This document shows, piece after piece, positions 7,860-16,942 of a stretch of 46,738 nucleotides of DNA. The translations under genes and the position numbers were made by a program. Positions within the stretch are counted from its first letter, which is position 1. Every line of letters starts with the position of its first letter. Below the pieces are notes generated by a model. It was not told the DNA's origin. It did no database searches and saw only the letters and a program-made list of their open reading frames with translations. Location of the stretch: NCBI RefSeq assembly GCF_005930495.1, contig NZ_SJEX01000034.1, positions 1 through 46,738 of the forward strand, written 5' to 3'. This stretch comes from Modestobacter excelsi. GTDB taxonomy: Bacteria; Actinomycetota; Actinomycetes; Mycobacteriales; Geodermatophilaceae.

Positions 7860-9160
7860 CCGACCGGGTCGCCTGCGTCGACATCGGCTCGACCTGGACG
7901 AAGGCGGCGCTGGTCGAGCTGCCCGGCGGCCGGCTGGTCGGGACCCGGCAGGCGCCGACGACGCACGACGACGTCGTCGCCGGGGTGCTGGCGGCCACCG
8001 ACGGCTGGGACGCACCGGTGCGGGCCTGCTCCTCCGCCGGTGGTGGGCTCCGGCTCGCGGTGGTCGGCTACGAGGAGCTGATCAGCGCTGAGGCCGGTTC
8101 CCGGGCGGCGCTCTCCGCGGGGGCGCGGGTGGTGCACGTGGCCGCCGGCCGGCTGTCCGCCGGGGCGCTGCAGGAGCTCGCCGCCGCCGCGCCCGACGTC
8201 GTCCTCCTGGTCGGCGGCACGGACGGCGGTGAGGCCGGCGTGCTGCGGCACAACGCGGACATGCTGGCCTCATCGGCCCCGCTGCAGGGTCCCGGTGCGA
8301 GCGTGCGGGTACCGGGGGGCAGCGGGGGCCTTCCTCGGTCCGTCCCGGTCGTGCTCGCCGGCAACGCCGCCGTCCGGGAGGAGGTCCACGCCGTGCTGGC
8401 CGCGGCCGGGGTGCCGGTCACGGCGGCGGACAACGTGCTGCCCGACATCGGCCGGCTGGCCCCGGAGTCGGCGCGCGCGGCCATCCGGGGGGTGTTCCTC
8501 CGCCACGTGATCGGCGGTGGCCGGTTGTCGGCCGACCCGCGGCTGCGGCAGTGGGTGCGGGCGGTGACCCCGGACTCGGTGCTGGACGGCGTCGCGGCGC
8601 TGGCCGACCTGCGGGCCGGCGCGGACGTGCCCGGCGTCCTGGTGCTGGACGTCGGCGGGGCCACCACCGACGTGCACTGCGTGCCGGTCGCCGACGCGGA
8701 GCAGTCCGCGCTGCAGCGCTCGGCCGTCGGCGTCCCTGCCCGCCGGCGCACGGTCGAGGGCGACCTCGGGGTGGAGGCCAGCGCGGAGGCGCTGCGGGCG
8801 GCGGCCACCGCAGAGGGGCTGCCGTCGCCCGGCGAGGACGCGCTGGCCCTGGGCGAGGCGGCGGCGGTCGTGGCGCTGCGCCGGCACCTGCGGAGCGAGG
8901 CCGCGTACGGCCCCGGCGGGGCGAGCGCCCGCGGTGTCGGCCTGGTGGTGCTCTCGGGCGGGGTGTTCCGGCACGCGGAGCCGACCGCCGTGCAGGGGGT
9001 GCTGGCCCGGGTCGCGGCGGACCGCGGCGGTGCCGGGGGCGTGCTCGCCGGCACGCATGTCGTCGTCGACCGCCGCTACGTGCTGGCCGCCGCCGGGCTG
9101 CTCGCCGCCGACTCCCCGGCCGCGGCGGCGGGGTTGCTGCGGGACATGCTGGTCAGCTGA
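7856..9160 (+). CDS. GlmL/MutL family ATPase (mutase-associated)
   Basis: A 434-residue protein of the glutamate mutase L (GlmL/MutL) family, an ASKHA-fold ATPase usually encoded with adenosylcobalamin-dependent carbon-skeleton or amino mutases and thought to protect or reactivate them. The phosphate-1 motif is at residues 9-16 (VDIGSTWTKAALVE) and a second Gly-rich nucleotide motif is near 263-275 (LDVGGATTDVH). 'LVGGTDGGEAGVLRHNADML' style sequence near 120-140 is also characteristic. No mutase subunit or B12 gene is encoded nearby; its only partner is the coupled reductase upstream (4-bp overlap). A loop near residues 142-160, rich in Gly, Pro and Ser, looks like a lineage insertion. The 3' end overlaps the convergent pentapeptide-repeat gene by 8 bp. 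Confidence 0.85.
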   Translation: MTDRVACVDIGSTWTKAALVELPGGRLVGTRQAPTTHDDVVAGVLAATDGWDAPVRACSSAGGGLRLAVVGYEELISAEAGSRAALSAGARVVHVAAGRLSAGALQELAAAAPDVVLLVGGTDGGEAGVLRHNADMLASSAPLQGPGASVRVPGGSGGLPRSVPVVLAGNAAVREEVHAVLAAAGVPVTAADNVLPDIGRLAPESARAAIRGVFLRHVIGGGRLSADPRLRQWVRAVTPDSVLDGVAALADLRAGADVPGVLVLDVGGATTDVHCVPVADAEQSALQRSAVGVPARRRTVEGDLGVEASAEALRAAATAEGLPSPGEDALALGEAAAVVALRRHLRSEAAYGPGGASARGVGLVVLSGGVFRHAEPTAVQGVLARVAADRGGAGGVLAGTHVVVDRRYVLAAAGLLAADSPAAAAGLLRDMLVS

Positions 9161-9794
9161 CCCGGATGCCCAGCTCGGCGGCCATCCCGGCGGACCAGCC
9201 GGCGAGCTGGGCGGTGCTGATCGTGCAGCCCCGCAGGTCGGCCACGCCGGCCAGCCGGGCCACCTCGGCGCCGCGCAGGTCGACCGCCCGGTTCCGGGCG
9301 CCCTCGAGGACCAGGGAGCCCACCGTGCAGTCGACCAGCCGGACGTCGCGCAGGTCGGCGCCGCTGCAGTCCAGCTCGCCCACCGTGCACCCGGTGAGCG
9401 TGACGTCGACCAGGGTCGCGCCGCGCAGGTCCAGGAAGTCGACCTTGACGCCGTCCAGCCCGACCCGGGTCAGCTGCGCGCCGTGCGCGGTCAGCGCACC
9501 GAACCGGCCGCCGGCGGCCACCACGTCCAGCAGCGTGGCGTCGACCAGCGACCACGCGGGGGAGCGCACGTCGGTGAGGAGGCAGCTGGTCAGCCGCGCG
9601 CGGTCGAACACGACACCGGTGACGTCGCAGTCGGTGAGCACGCACTCCAGGAACCGGGCGCCGGTCGCGTCGCCGGTGAGCTGCAGCCCGGCGAAGCGCA
9701 GCCCGTCGGCGGTCCCGGCGCCGGTGAGCTCCGGCCCGGGGGCGTCGGTCGGCTCGGGCAGCAGCGCGCGCAGGTCCTCGGCGTCGATCGGCAC
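9153..9794 (-). CDS. Pentapeptide repeat protein
   Basis: A 213-residue protein built mostly of pentapeptide repeats (A(D/N)LXX pattern), e.g. 'LRFAGLQLTGDATGARFLEC' near residue 35 and repeated 'LRGATLVDVTLTGCTVGEL' units through about residue 190. Such repeats fold into a right-handed quadrilateral beta-helix; some family members mimic DNA and protect gyrase, but most have unknown roles. The GTG start at 9794 lies 5 bases after the stop of the upstream PH-domain gene, so it is probably the third gene of that operon. Alternative starts cannot be ruled out because no separate ribosome binding site is visible. Confidence 0.85.
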   Translation of the reverse strand: MPIDAEDLRALLPEPTDAPGPELTGAGTADGLRFAGLQLTGDATGARFLECVLTDCDVTGVVFDRARLTSCLLTDVRSPAWSLVDATLLDVVAAGGRFGALTAHGAQLTRVGLDGVKVDFLDLRGATLVDVTLTGCTVGELDCSGADLRDVRLVDCTVGSLVLEGARNRAVDLRGAEVARLAGVADLRGCTISTAQLAGWSAGMAAELGIRVS

Positions 9795-9799
9795 GGCGG

Positions 9800-11269
9800 T
9801 CAGCCGGCCAGCGCGGAGGCCCAGGAGCCGGACGCGGCGCGGGTGAAGCCGGCGACCTCCGGTGCGGCCATGTCGACGGCCGAGTAGCCGCCCTGCCCGG
9901 CGCCGACGCAGGCCTGCACCGTGGCCAGCCCCGCCCGCCGCTGGACGACGGTCTGCCGCACCTCCCAGCCGACCACGGCCCGCCGCTGCAGCACGACGTG
10001 CTCCCGGACCAGCCAGCCGGAGCGGACCGCGAAGGACGTCGGGCCGGTGGCGTGCCCCAGGGCGGCGTACCGGGCCAGGCCGAGGGGGACGCCGAGCGCG
10101 GTGAGCACCGCCCCGGCGACCAGCAGCGGCCACCAGCCGGCCGTGGCGGTGAGCACGGCCCCGGCGACGAGGAGGACGCCGCCGGGTGCGACCGCCCGGC
10201 CCAGCCGACGGCGGCGGGCCGCCGCGGGATGGCGCTGCAGCGTCCCCGGCGACGGCACGAGCAGGTCGGTGAGCTGCCAGCCGTCCTCCCGCGGACCCAG
10301 CGGGAGCAGCTGACCCCGGCGGGCGGCGTCACCCAGCCCGGTCACCAGCGCTGTCGCGCGGGCAGCGCCGACGAGCCGCATGCCGAGCCCCTCGCTGACC
10401 GCGCAGCCGCGGATCCGGTCGACCTCCAGGTCGGTGTGCCGGCGGGTGAGCAGGCCCCGCTCGGCGATGAGCGACCCGCCGCGGAGGACCAGCCGGAAGC
10501 GCCAGTTCACCACGGCGCTGCCCAGCACGGCCCCGAGGGCGAGCAGCACGAGCGCCCCACCGACGACGGCGAGGACCAGCCAGCCGTCGGAGAGGTCGGG
10601 TGACCCGATGAGCTGCCCCGGCCGGGGCACGTACCGGTCCGGGACCTCGTCCAGCAGCCGGAACAGCGCGCCGACGCCCGCCAGGGGCAGCACCAGGTAG
10701 CTGCCGACCAGCGGTGAGTAGAGCAGCCACCGGTTGCGGAACCGGTGCAGCTCCTCCTCGACCGGCTCCGGCGCGGAGTGCCGCCCGGCCGCCTCGGTCG
10801 CCACCACCGCGCGCCGGGAGAGCAGCTGGGCGCGCAACCGGTCGCCCTCGGCGCGCAGGACGCCGTCGATGACGAGCTCCTCGTCCTCGGACGCGACCGT
10901 TCCGGCGGCCGCGTCGATCCGGACCCGCACCAGGCCGAACAGGCGGTGCACCGGCGGCGCCTCGACCTCCACCCCGCGGATCCGGTCGTTGGGCACGGTG
11001 CGGACCGAGCGCGACACCAGACCCCGGGTGAGGACGACGGCGGTGTCCCCGGCGAGGTAGCTGGTCCGCCACCAGGCCAGCGCGGCCCACAGCAGGGACA
11101 GCACGGTGACGCCGACGACCAGGGCCACCACGGTGGCGGGGCTGCCCTGCAGCCCGCGGCCGGCGATGACGGCGAGCGCCACCGGCACCACCGAGCGGGC
11201 CTGCCGGAAGGTGAGGGTGTGCACCAGCAGGACCCGGGGCGAGGTCCGGCGCGCGGTCGGCCGGGTCAC
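9800..11269 (-). CDS. PH-domain (bPH_2/DUF304) membrane protein, YdbT-like
   Basis: A 489-residue membrane protein of the YdbT type. Paired hydrophobic segments alternate with bacterial PH (bPH_2, formerly DUF304) domains: helices near residues 28-68, a first PH domain (about 70-130, 'YLAGDTAVVLTRGLVSRSVRTVPNDRI' region), more helices near 185-270, a second PH domain beginning 'RLVLRGGSLIAERGLLTRRH', and a third unit near the C-terminus. The function is unclear; B. subtilis YdbS/YdbT homologues have been linked to resistance to some bacteriocins. Its GTG start overlaps the stop of the upstream PH-domain gene (GTGA), and the pentapeptide gene follows 5 bases after its stop: a three-gene operon. 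Confidence 0.85.
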   Translation of the reverse strand: MTRPTARRTSPRVLLVHTLTFRQARSVVPVALAVIAGRGLQGSPATVVALVVGVTVLSLLWAALAWWRTSYLAGDTAVVLTRGLVSRSVRTVPNDRIRGVEVEAPPVHRLFGLVRVRIDAAAGTVASEDEELVIDGVLRAEGDRLRAQLLSRRAVVATEAAGRHSAPEPVEEELHRFRNRWLLYSPLVGSYLVLPLAGVGALFRLLDEVPDRYVPRPGQLIGSPDLSDGWLVLAVVGGALVLLALGAVLGSAVVNWRFRLVLRGGSLIAERGLLTRRHTDLEVDRIRGCAVSEGLGMRLVGAARATALVTGLGDAARRGQLLPLGPREDGWQLTDLLVPSPGTLQRHPAAARRRRLGRAVAPGGVLLVAGAVLTATAGWWPLLVAGAVLTALGVPLGLARYAALGHATGPTSFAVRSGWLVREHVVLQRRAVVGWEVRQTVVQRRAGLATVQACVGAGQGGYSAVDMAAPEVAGFTRAASGSWASALAG

Positions 11270-11775
11270 GTCGCCTCGTCCCGGGTCTTCTCCGCCCGCC
11301 GGGCGACGTGGTCGGCCACGTGCCGGGCGACGTCGAGGTCCAGGTGCGGGACCCGCACGGTGCCCTGCGAGGAAGCGGTCAGCACCGCCACGGTGGCCAG
11401 CCCGAAGAGCTGCTGGAGGAGGCCCCGGGTCACGTCGACGGTCTGCACCCGCGAGATCGGGACCAGCGTCCAGGTGCGGGTCAGCCACCCGGTGAGGGTG
11501 TAGATCGCCTCGCCGGTGACCTCCCACCGGTGCACCCGGAACCGCAGCCGCGGGCGGACGGCGAGGGTGAGCACCGCGTAGGCCAGCACGAACGCAGCGC
11601 CCGCCCACCGCGCCGGGGCGACCGCCGCGCCGGCGTCCAGGGGCACCAGCAGCCAGAAGGCGCCGACCACCAGGCCGTAGCAGAGGGTGCCGACGGCCCC
11701 CTGCGCCACCCACAGGGCGATCGCCTTGCGGGAGAGGGACCAGACCGGTTCGCGGACCGGTGTGGGGGCGGACAT
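11266..11775 (-). CDS. PH-domain (bPH_2) membrane protein, YdbS-like
   Basis: A 169-residue protein with two transmembrane segments (about residues 20-45 and 52-72) followed by a single bPH_2 domain (about 75-155, containing 'RVHRWEVTGEAIYTLTGWL' and 'VPISRVQTVDVTRG'). Partner of the larger downstream YdbT-like protein, with which it overlaps by 4 bp; such small/large pairs are conserved. The start at 11775 (MSAPTP) has an AGGA about 8 bases upstream; an alternative ATG at 11784 would add three residues. It is divergent from the rhodanese gene. Confidence 0.85.
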   Translation of the reverse strand: MSAPTPVREPVWSLSRKAIALWVAQGAVGTLCYGLVVGAFWLLVPLDAGAAVAPARWAGAAFVLAYAVLTLAVRPRLRFRVHRWEVTGEAIYTLTGWLTRTWTLVPISRVQTVDVTRGLLQQLFGLATVAVLTASSQGTVRVPHLDLDVARHVADHVARRAEKTRDEAT

Positions 11776-11832
11776 CGCGACCATCCTGTCAGCGAGAGCG
11801 CAGCCGCGACGCGTGCCACCATGGAGCGCGTG

Positions 11833-12165
11833 ATGATGCCCCAGCAGGTGCCGACCGTGCCCGCCGCCGAGGTCCCCGACGACGCCGTCGTCCTCGACGT
11901 CCGCGAGGACGACGAGTGGGCCGCCGGGCACATCGACGGGGCCACCCACGTCGCGATGGGCGACGTCCCCTCCCGGCTGGACGAGCTGCCCGAGGGCGAC
12001 CCGCTGTACGTCACCTGCCGCAGCGGCGGGCGCTCGGCGCGGGTGGCCGCCTGGCTGAACCAGAACGGCTACGACGCGGTCAACGTCGGCGGCGGCATGG
12101 GGGAGTGGGACGCCGCAGGGCGGCCGATGGTCAGCGAGACCGGCCGCCCCCCGTACGTCGTCTAG
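11833..12165 (+). CDS. Single-domain rhodanese-like protein
   Basis: A 110-residue cytoplasmic rhodanese-homology protein, a likely sulfurtransferase or persulfide carrier. One domain: 'VVLDVREDDEWAAGHIDGA' near residues 20-38 is the CH2A region, and the active loop Cys-Arg-Ser-Gly-Gly-Arg ('YVTCRSGGRSARVAAWL', about 61-77) carries the catalytic cysteine. 'YDAVNVGGGMGEWDAAG' closes the fold. ATG 11833 is preceded by GGAG with 6-base spacing; an earlier in-frame ATG at 11821 would add four residues. Its TAG stop shares a CTAG palindrome with the TAG stop of the converging acyl-CoA ligase. Confidence 0.9.
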   Translation: MMPQQVPTVPAAEVPDDAVVLDVREDDEWAAGHIDGATHVAMGDVPSRLDELPEGDPLYVTCRSGGRSARVAAWLNQNGYDAVNVGGGMGEWDAAGRPMVSETGRPPYVV

Positions 12166-13778
12166 GCGTCCCGGGAGTACTCCGCGAAGCGGGTGCGCAG
12201 GTCCTTCTTGGAGAACTTGCCCACGCTGGTCTTCGGCACCTCGTCGATGAACTCGACGGCGTCGGGCATCCACCACTTGGCCACCAGGGGCGCGAGGTGG
12301 TCGAGGATGTCCTGCTCGGTCGCCGTCTGGCCCTCCTTGAGCACGACGCAGGCCAGCGGCCGCTCGTCCCACTTCGGGTGCGGGATGCCGACGACGGCCG
12401 CCTCCTTCACCGCCGGGTGGCTCATGATCGCGTTCTCCAGGTCCACCGAGGAGATCCACTCGCCGCCGGACTTGATCAGGTCCTTGGTGCGGTCGGCGAT
12501 CCGGATGTTGCCGTCGGGCGCCAACGCGGCGACGTCACCGGTCCTCATCCACCCGTCGGCGGTCAGCAGCTCCACCCCGGCGTCGGGGTTGTAGTAGGCG
12601 GCTGCGCACCACGGCCCGCGCACCTGCAGCTCGCCGGTGGCCTTGTCGTCCCAGGGCTGCTCCTCGAGGGTGTCGGCGTCGACGATCCGCGCCTCCACGC
12701 CCAGGAACGGGATGCCGGCGCGGGCGCGCTGGGCGGCCCTGGTCGCGTCGTCGGCGTCGTCGAAGGCACGGGACAGCACCCCGGAGGAGGCGACCGGGTG
12801 GGTCTCGGTCATGCCCCATGCCTGCAGGATCGGCAGCCCGACCTGCTCGCGGTAGGCCTCCGACAGCGCCTTGGGCACCGCCGAGCCGCCGCAGCCGATC
12901 TCCCGGAGCTTGTGCGGGCGACCGGCCAGGTGCGGCAGCACGCCCTGCCAGATGGTGGGGACGCCGGCGGTGAAGGTGACGCCCTCCTCGACGATCAGGT
13001 CGGCGAGCGCCTTGGGCTGCATCATCGAGCCGGGCAGGACCATCGCCGCCCCGGCGGCCGGACCGGCGTGGGCGATGCCCCAGGCGTTGGCGTGGAACAT
13101 CGGCACGACCGGCATCGCCGCGTCCCGGACACCGAGGCCGAAGGCGTTGGGCGAGATGACGCCCATGGTGTGCAGGTAGGTCGAGCGGTGTGAGTAGACG
13201 ACGCCCTTGGGGTTGCCCGTGGTGCCGCTCGTGTAGCACATGTAGGCGGCGGAGCCCTCGTCGGTGACGTGGAAGTCGACCGGCTGGGCGTCGGCCAGCA
13301 GCGTCTCGTAGTCGAGCACCCGCGGGTCGTCGGGGACCTCGTTGTCCCCGCCGTCGTCCATCACCACCACGTGCTGGACGGTCTTCATGGTGTCGATCAG
13401 CGGCCACAGCAGCGGCAGGACGGTGCGGTCGACGAAGACGACCTCGTCCTCGGCGTGGTTGGCGATGTAGGTCAGCTGCTCGGGGAACAGCCGGATGTTC
13501 AGCGTGTGCACCACCCGGCCGCTGCACGGACCGGCGAAGTACAGCTCCAGGTGCCGCTGGCTGTTCCAGCCGAAGGTGCCGATCCGGCCGTCGGCGCTGA
13601 TGCCCAGGGTGTCGAAGACGCCACCGAGCCGGCGGGTCCGCCGGGCCCACTCCGCGTAGGTGGACCGGGTCCGCCCGCCCGGGCCGTCGGTGACGATCGC
13701 GACGTCCCCGTGGTGCTGCTCGGCGTGCCGGAAGATCGTGTCGATGGTCAGGGGGACGTCCTGCATGAGCCCGCGCAT
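12162..13778 (-). CDS. Long-chain fatty-acyl-CoA ligase (AMP-binding)
   Basis: A 538-residue adenylate-forming enzyme that activates a fatty acid to its CoA thioester through an acyl-AMP. AMP-binding motifs in order: 'CYTSGTTGNPKGVVYSH' (P-loop, about 181-197), 'QAWGMTETHPV' (about 324-334), 'DGWMRTGDVA' (about 416-425), 'IADRTKDLIKSGGEWISS' (about 433-450) and the C-terminal Lys in 'PKTSVGKFSKKDL' (about 518-530). The start 'MRGLMQDVPLTIDTIFRHA' is typical of FadD-like ligases that act on medium or long chains. Chain-length preference cannot be read. A CACCAT hexamer 6 bases before the ATG at 13778 could be a leaderless -10. Confidence 0.92.
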   Translation of the reverse strand: MRGLMQDVPLTIDTIFRHAEQHHGDVAIVTDGPGGRTRSTYAEWARRTRRLGGVFDTLGISADGRIGTFGWNSQRHLELYFAGPCSGRVVHTLNIRLFPEQLTYIANHAEDEVVFVDRTVLPLLWPLIDTMKTVQHVVVMDDGGDNEVPDDPRVLDYETLLADAQPVDFHVTDEGSAAYMCYTSGTTGNPKGVVYSHRSTYLHTMGVISPNAFGLGVRDAAMPVVPMFHANAWGIAHAGPAAGAAMVLPGSMMQPKALADLIVEEGVTFTAGVPTIWQGVLPHLAGRPHKLREIGCGGSAVPKALSEAYREQVGLPILQAWGMTETHPVASSGVLSRAFDDADDATRAAQRARAGIPFLGVEARIVDADTLEEQPWDDKATGELQVRGPWCAAAYYNPDAGVELLTADGWMRTGDVAALAPDGNIRIADRTKDLIKSGGEWISSVDLENAIMSHPAVKEAAVVGIPHPKWDERPLACVVLKEGQTATEQDILDHLAPLVAKWWMPDAVEFIDEVPKTSVGKFSKKDLRTRFAEYSRDA

Positions 13779-13973
13779 GGCCGCATGGTGCCAGTGACCG
13801 AGCTCACGATCCACCCGTCGTCGCGTCGTCCCCGGCCGGCTCGGTCCGGTGGTGCCACCGGTCCCGGTCGACGACCTCACCCCATCGGGTGGTGCGCGAC
13901 CCATCTGGGCCGACCTCCCCACCCGATGAACGGGCCGTTACGCGACCGTGACGATCAATCTCGGCTCCAGGGG

Positions 13974-14004
13974 TTGACGTCACCCCGTTGTTAACGTTCA
14001 CACT
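13974..14004 (+). promoter_or_regulatory. Promoter of the sugar ABC operon with LacI-type operator
   Basis: TTGACG (13974-13979) is a good -35. The near-palindrome TGTTAACGTTCACA (13989-14002; six of seven pairs, centred on CG) covers the -10 zone; CACACT at 13999-14004 is the best -10 guess (19-bp spacer). The central CG and TGTTAA halves are typical of LacI-family operators. A sister site lies at 19298-19311, next to the LacI-type gene, so that protein is the likely ligand. Confidence 0.7.
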
Positions 14005-14064
14005 GTGTCGCTCGCACAGATGCGGGCCTGCGCCCTCTGGCGGCAGATGTCTCGAAGGAGAGAT

Positions 14065-15225
14065 GTGGCAGTGAACAAGAAGCTGGGGCTCACCGCCCTG
14101 GGCGCCGCGCTGGCAGTCGGCCTCACGGCCTGTGGTGGCAGTGGCGCCGGCGGCAACTCGAACGACACCGCGAGCAGCGACCCCTCGGACCTGACGATCG
14201 GCGTCTCGATGCCGACGCAGACCTCCGAGCGCTGGATCGCGGACGGCAACGCCGTCAAGTCGCAGCTGGAGGACGCCAAGTACAAGGTCGACCTCCAGTA
14301 CGCCAACGACGACATCCCGACCCAGGGTCAGCAGATCGACCAGATGATCACCGAGGGCGCCGACCTCCTGGTCGTCGCCGCCATCGACGGCACCGCGCTG
14401 AGCAGCCAGCTGCAGGCCGCCGCCGACGCGGACATCCCGGTCATCAGCTACGACCGCCTGATCCGCGACACCGAGAACGTCGACTTCTACGTCAGCTTCG
14501 ACAACTACAAGGTCGGCGTCGCGCAGGGCACCGCCCTGCTGGCTGGTCTGGGTGTCACCGACAAGGACGGCAAGCCGACCGGCACCAAGGGTCCGTTCAA
14601 CATCGAGCTGTTCGCCGGCTCGCTGGACGACAACAACGCCGCCTTCTTCTTCAACGGCGCGTTCGACACCCTCAAGCCGTTCATCGACGACGGCACGCTG
14701 GTCGTGAAGTCCGGCCAGACGAGCATCGAGCAGGCCGCCACCCTGCGCTGGGCGCAGGAGACCGCCCAGAAGCGGATGGAGGACCTCCTCACCGGCAGCT
14801 ACAACGACGGCACCAAGGTCAACGGCGTGCTCTCGCCCTACGACGGCATCTCGCGCGGCATCATCACCGCCCTGCAGAACGCCGGCTACGGCCCGAACCT
14901 GACCTCGACCCCGACCCCGCTGCCGGTCGTCACCGGTCAGGACGCCGAGATCGCCTCGGTCAAGCTGATCAACGACGGTGTCCAGAGCTCCACGATCTTC
15001 AAGGACACCCGCACCCTCGCCGCCCAGGCCGTCACCGCGTCCGAGGCGTTCCTCGAGGGCAACGAGCCCGAGGCCAACGACACCAAGACCTACGACAACG
15101 GTGTCAAGGTCGTCCCCTCGTACCTGCTGCCCATCGAGACGGTCTACAAGGACGACATCCAGTCGGTCCTGATCGACTCGGGTTACTGGACGGCCGACGA
15201 GGTCGCCAAGGGCCAGGCCGGCTGA
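14065..15225 (+). CDS. chvE: Sugar ABC transporter substrate-binding lipoprotein (ChvE-like)
   Basis: A 386-residue extracytoplasmic sugar-binding lipoprotein of the ChvE (multiple monosaccharide) family. The signal peptide ends in the lipobox L-T-A-C ('[15 protein letters not shown]'), with the Cys lipidated. The periplasmic-binding-protein fold follows: '[19 protein letters not shown]', '[15 protein letters not shown]', '[10 protein letters not shown]' and '[17 protein letters not shown]' are family blocks. First gene of a three-gene importer, adjacent to an arabinose catabolic operon, so L-arabinose is the likely ligand, although ChvE proteins bind several sugars. GTG 14065 is taken as start (AAGGAG 4 bases upstream); GTG 14071 is equally possible. 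A LacI-type operator overlaps the promoter. Confidence 0.92.
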   Translation: MAVNKKLGLTALGAALAVGLTACGGSGAGGNSNDTASSDPSDLTIGVSMPTQTSERWIADGNAVKSQLEDAKYKVDLQYANDDIPTQGQQIDQMITEGADLLVVAAIDGTALSSQLQAAADADIPVISYDRLIRDTENVDFYVSFDNYKVGVAQGTALLAGLGVTDKDGKPTGTKGPFNIELFAGSLDDNNAAFFFNGAFDTLKPFIDDGTLVVKSGQTSIEQAATLRWAQETAQKRMEDLLTGSYNDGTKVNGVLSPYDGISRGIITALQNAGYGPNLTSTPTPLPVVTGQDAEIASVKLINDGVQSSTIFKDTRTLAAQAVTASEAFLEGNEPEANDTKTYDNGVKVVPSYLLPIETVYKDDIQSVLIDSGYWTADEVAKGQAG

Positions 15226-15242
15226 CCCACCGCCCCACAGTC

Positions 15243-15281
15243 CCGGCCGGGCTCGGCAGCACGACTGCCGGGCCCGGCCGG
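15243..15281. terminator. Strong intercistronic hairpin after chvE
   Basis: A 17-bp stem with one G-T wobble (15243-15259 with 15265-15281) and a 5-base loop, CACGA, 17 bp after the chvE stop and 122 bp before the ATPase gene. It has no T-run. In this position it is likelier to stabilise or partly terminate the transcript, giving more binding protein than transporter, than to end the operon. Confidence 0.7.
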
Positions 15282-15403
15282 TACCACCTCCCGACCCGTT
15301 CTCCGGACAGGTCGGGACAGCCCGGGAGCCGGGCACCCGAAAAAGGGCCGGGTGGCGCACACTCGGTCCGACATCCCCCAGAGAGGCAAGGACGACGGCG
15401 TCC

Positions 15404-16942
15404 ATGGACGACTACATCCTGGAGATGCGCTCCATCACCAAGACGTTCCCCGGCGTGAAGGCGCTGTCGGACGTGTCACTCGCGGTGCGGCGCGGCGACG
15501 TCCACGCCATCTGCGGTGAGAACGGCGCCGGGAAGTCGACGCTGATGAAGGTCCTGTCCGGCGTCTACCCGGCCGGCACCTACGACGGCGAGATCGTCTA
15601 CGACGGCGAGGTGCAGAAGTTCGGCGGCATCCGCGACAGCGAGCACAAGGGCATCGTGATCATCCACCAGGAGCTCGCGCTGGTGCCCTACCTGTCCATC
15701 GCGGAGAACCTGTTCCTGGGCAACGAGCGCAAGGGCCGCAGCGGCCTGATCGACTGGAACAAGGCCAACGCCGACGCCGCCGCCCTGCTGCACGAGGTCG
15801 GTCTCGTGGAGAACCCGGTCACCCCGGTCGGCACCCTCGGCGTGGGCAAGCAGCAGCTGGTCGAGATCGCCAAGGCCATCTCCAAGGACGTGAAGCTGCT
15901 GATCCTCGACGAGCCCACCGCCGCGCTGAACGACAACGACTCCGCGCACCTGCTGGACCTGCTGCGGCGGCTCCGCGACCGGGGCATCACCTCGATCATC
16001 ATCTCGCACAAGCTGAACGAGATCGTCGCGATCGCCCAGCACACCACGATCATCCGGGACGGGAAGACCGTCGAGACGCTGGACATGAGCGCCCCGGACG
16101 TCGACACCGACCGGATCATCCGCGGGATGGTCGGCCGCGACCTGGAGTCCTACTACCCCGACCGCGAGTCGCACCCCGGCGAGGAGGTGCTGCGCGTGGA
16201 GGGCTGGACGGTCAAGCACCCCACCCAGGACCGGCTCGTCGTCGACCACGCCGACTTCGACGTCCGCGCCGGTGAGGTCATCGGCATCGCCGGCCTCATG
16301 GGCGCTGGGCGCACCGAGCTGGCGATGAGCATCTTCGGCCGTTCCTACGGCCGGTTCGTCGAGGGCCGGATCTTCGTGCACGGCAACGAGGTGAAGGCCC
16401 GCAGCGTCTCCGAGGCCATCGACCACGGCATCGCCTACGCCACCGAGGACCGCAAGAAGTACGGCCTGAATCTCATCGAGGACATCCGGCGCAACGTCTC
16501 CGCGGCCGCGTTGAGCAAGCTCGCCACCCGGGGCTGGGTCAACGGCAACGAGGAGACCAAGGTCGCCGAGGACAGCCGGCGGGACATGAACATCAAGGCG
16601 CCGAGCGTCTCCTCGATCGTCGGCAAGCTCTCGGGCGGCAACCAGCAGAAGGTCGTGCTGTCCAAGTGGCTGTTCACCGACCCGGACGTGCTGATCCTCG
16701 ACGAGCCGACCCGCGGCATCGACGTCGGGGCCAAGTACGAGATCTACACGATCATCAACAAGCTGGTGGCGGCCGGCAAGGCCGTCATCGTCATCTCGTC
16801 CGAGCTGCCTGAGCTGCTCGGCATCTGTGACCGCATCTACACGCTCTCGGCCGGGCGCATCACCGGCGAGCAGCCGGTTCGTGAGGCCACGCAGGAGAGC
16901 CTCATGAAGCTGATGACCAAGGAGAGGGAGCTCGCAGCATGA
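15404..16942 (+). CDS. mmsA: Sugar ABC transporter ATPase, two nucleotide-binding domains
   Basis: A 512-residue ATPase with two fused nucleotide-binding domains, as in XylG/AraG/MmsA sugar importers. Domain 1 (about 5-235): Walker A 'GENGAGKST' and Walker B '[11 protein letters not shown]', but a weak signature '[15 protein letters not shown]'. Domain 2 (about 265-505): degenerate Walker A '[10 protein letters not shown]', signature '[15 protein letters not shown]', Walker B '[12 protein letters not shown]'. Asymmetric degeneration of this sort is normal in the family. It powers sugar uptake with the permease that overlaps its stop by 4 bp. The start ATG at 15404 has a moderate AAGGA-type site about 12 bases upstream. 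Confidence 0.93.
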   Translation: MDDYILEMRSITKTFPGVKALSDVSLAVRRGDVHAICGENGAGKSTLMKVLSGVYPAGTYDGEIVYDGEVQKFGGIRDSEHKGIVIIHQELALVPYLSIAENLFLGNERKGRSGLIDWNKANADAAALLHEVGLVENPVTPVGTLGVGKQQLVEIAKAISKDVKLLILDEPTAALNDNDSAHLLDLLRRLRDRGITSIIISHKLNEIVAIAQHTTIIRDGKTVETLDMSAPDVDTDRIIRGMVGRDLESYYPDRESHPGEEVLRVEGWTVKHPTQDRLVVDHADFDVRAGEVIGIAGLMGAGRTELAMSIFGRSYGRFVEGRIFVHGNEVKARSVSEAIDHGIAYATEDRKKYGLNLIEDIRRNVSAAALSKLATRGWVNGNEETKVAEDSRRDMNIKAPSVSSIVGKLSGGNQQKVVLSKWLFTDPDVLILDEPTRGIDVGAKYEIYTIINKLVAAGKAVIVISSELPELLGICDRIYTLSAGRITGEQPVREATQESLMKLMTKERELAA

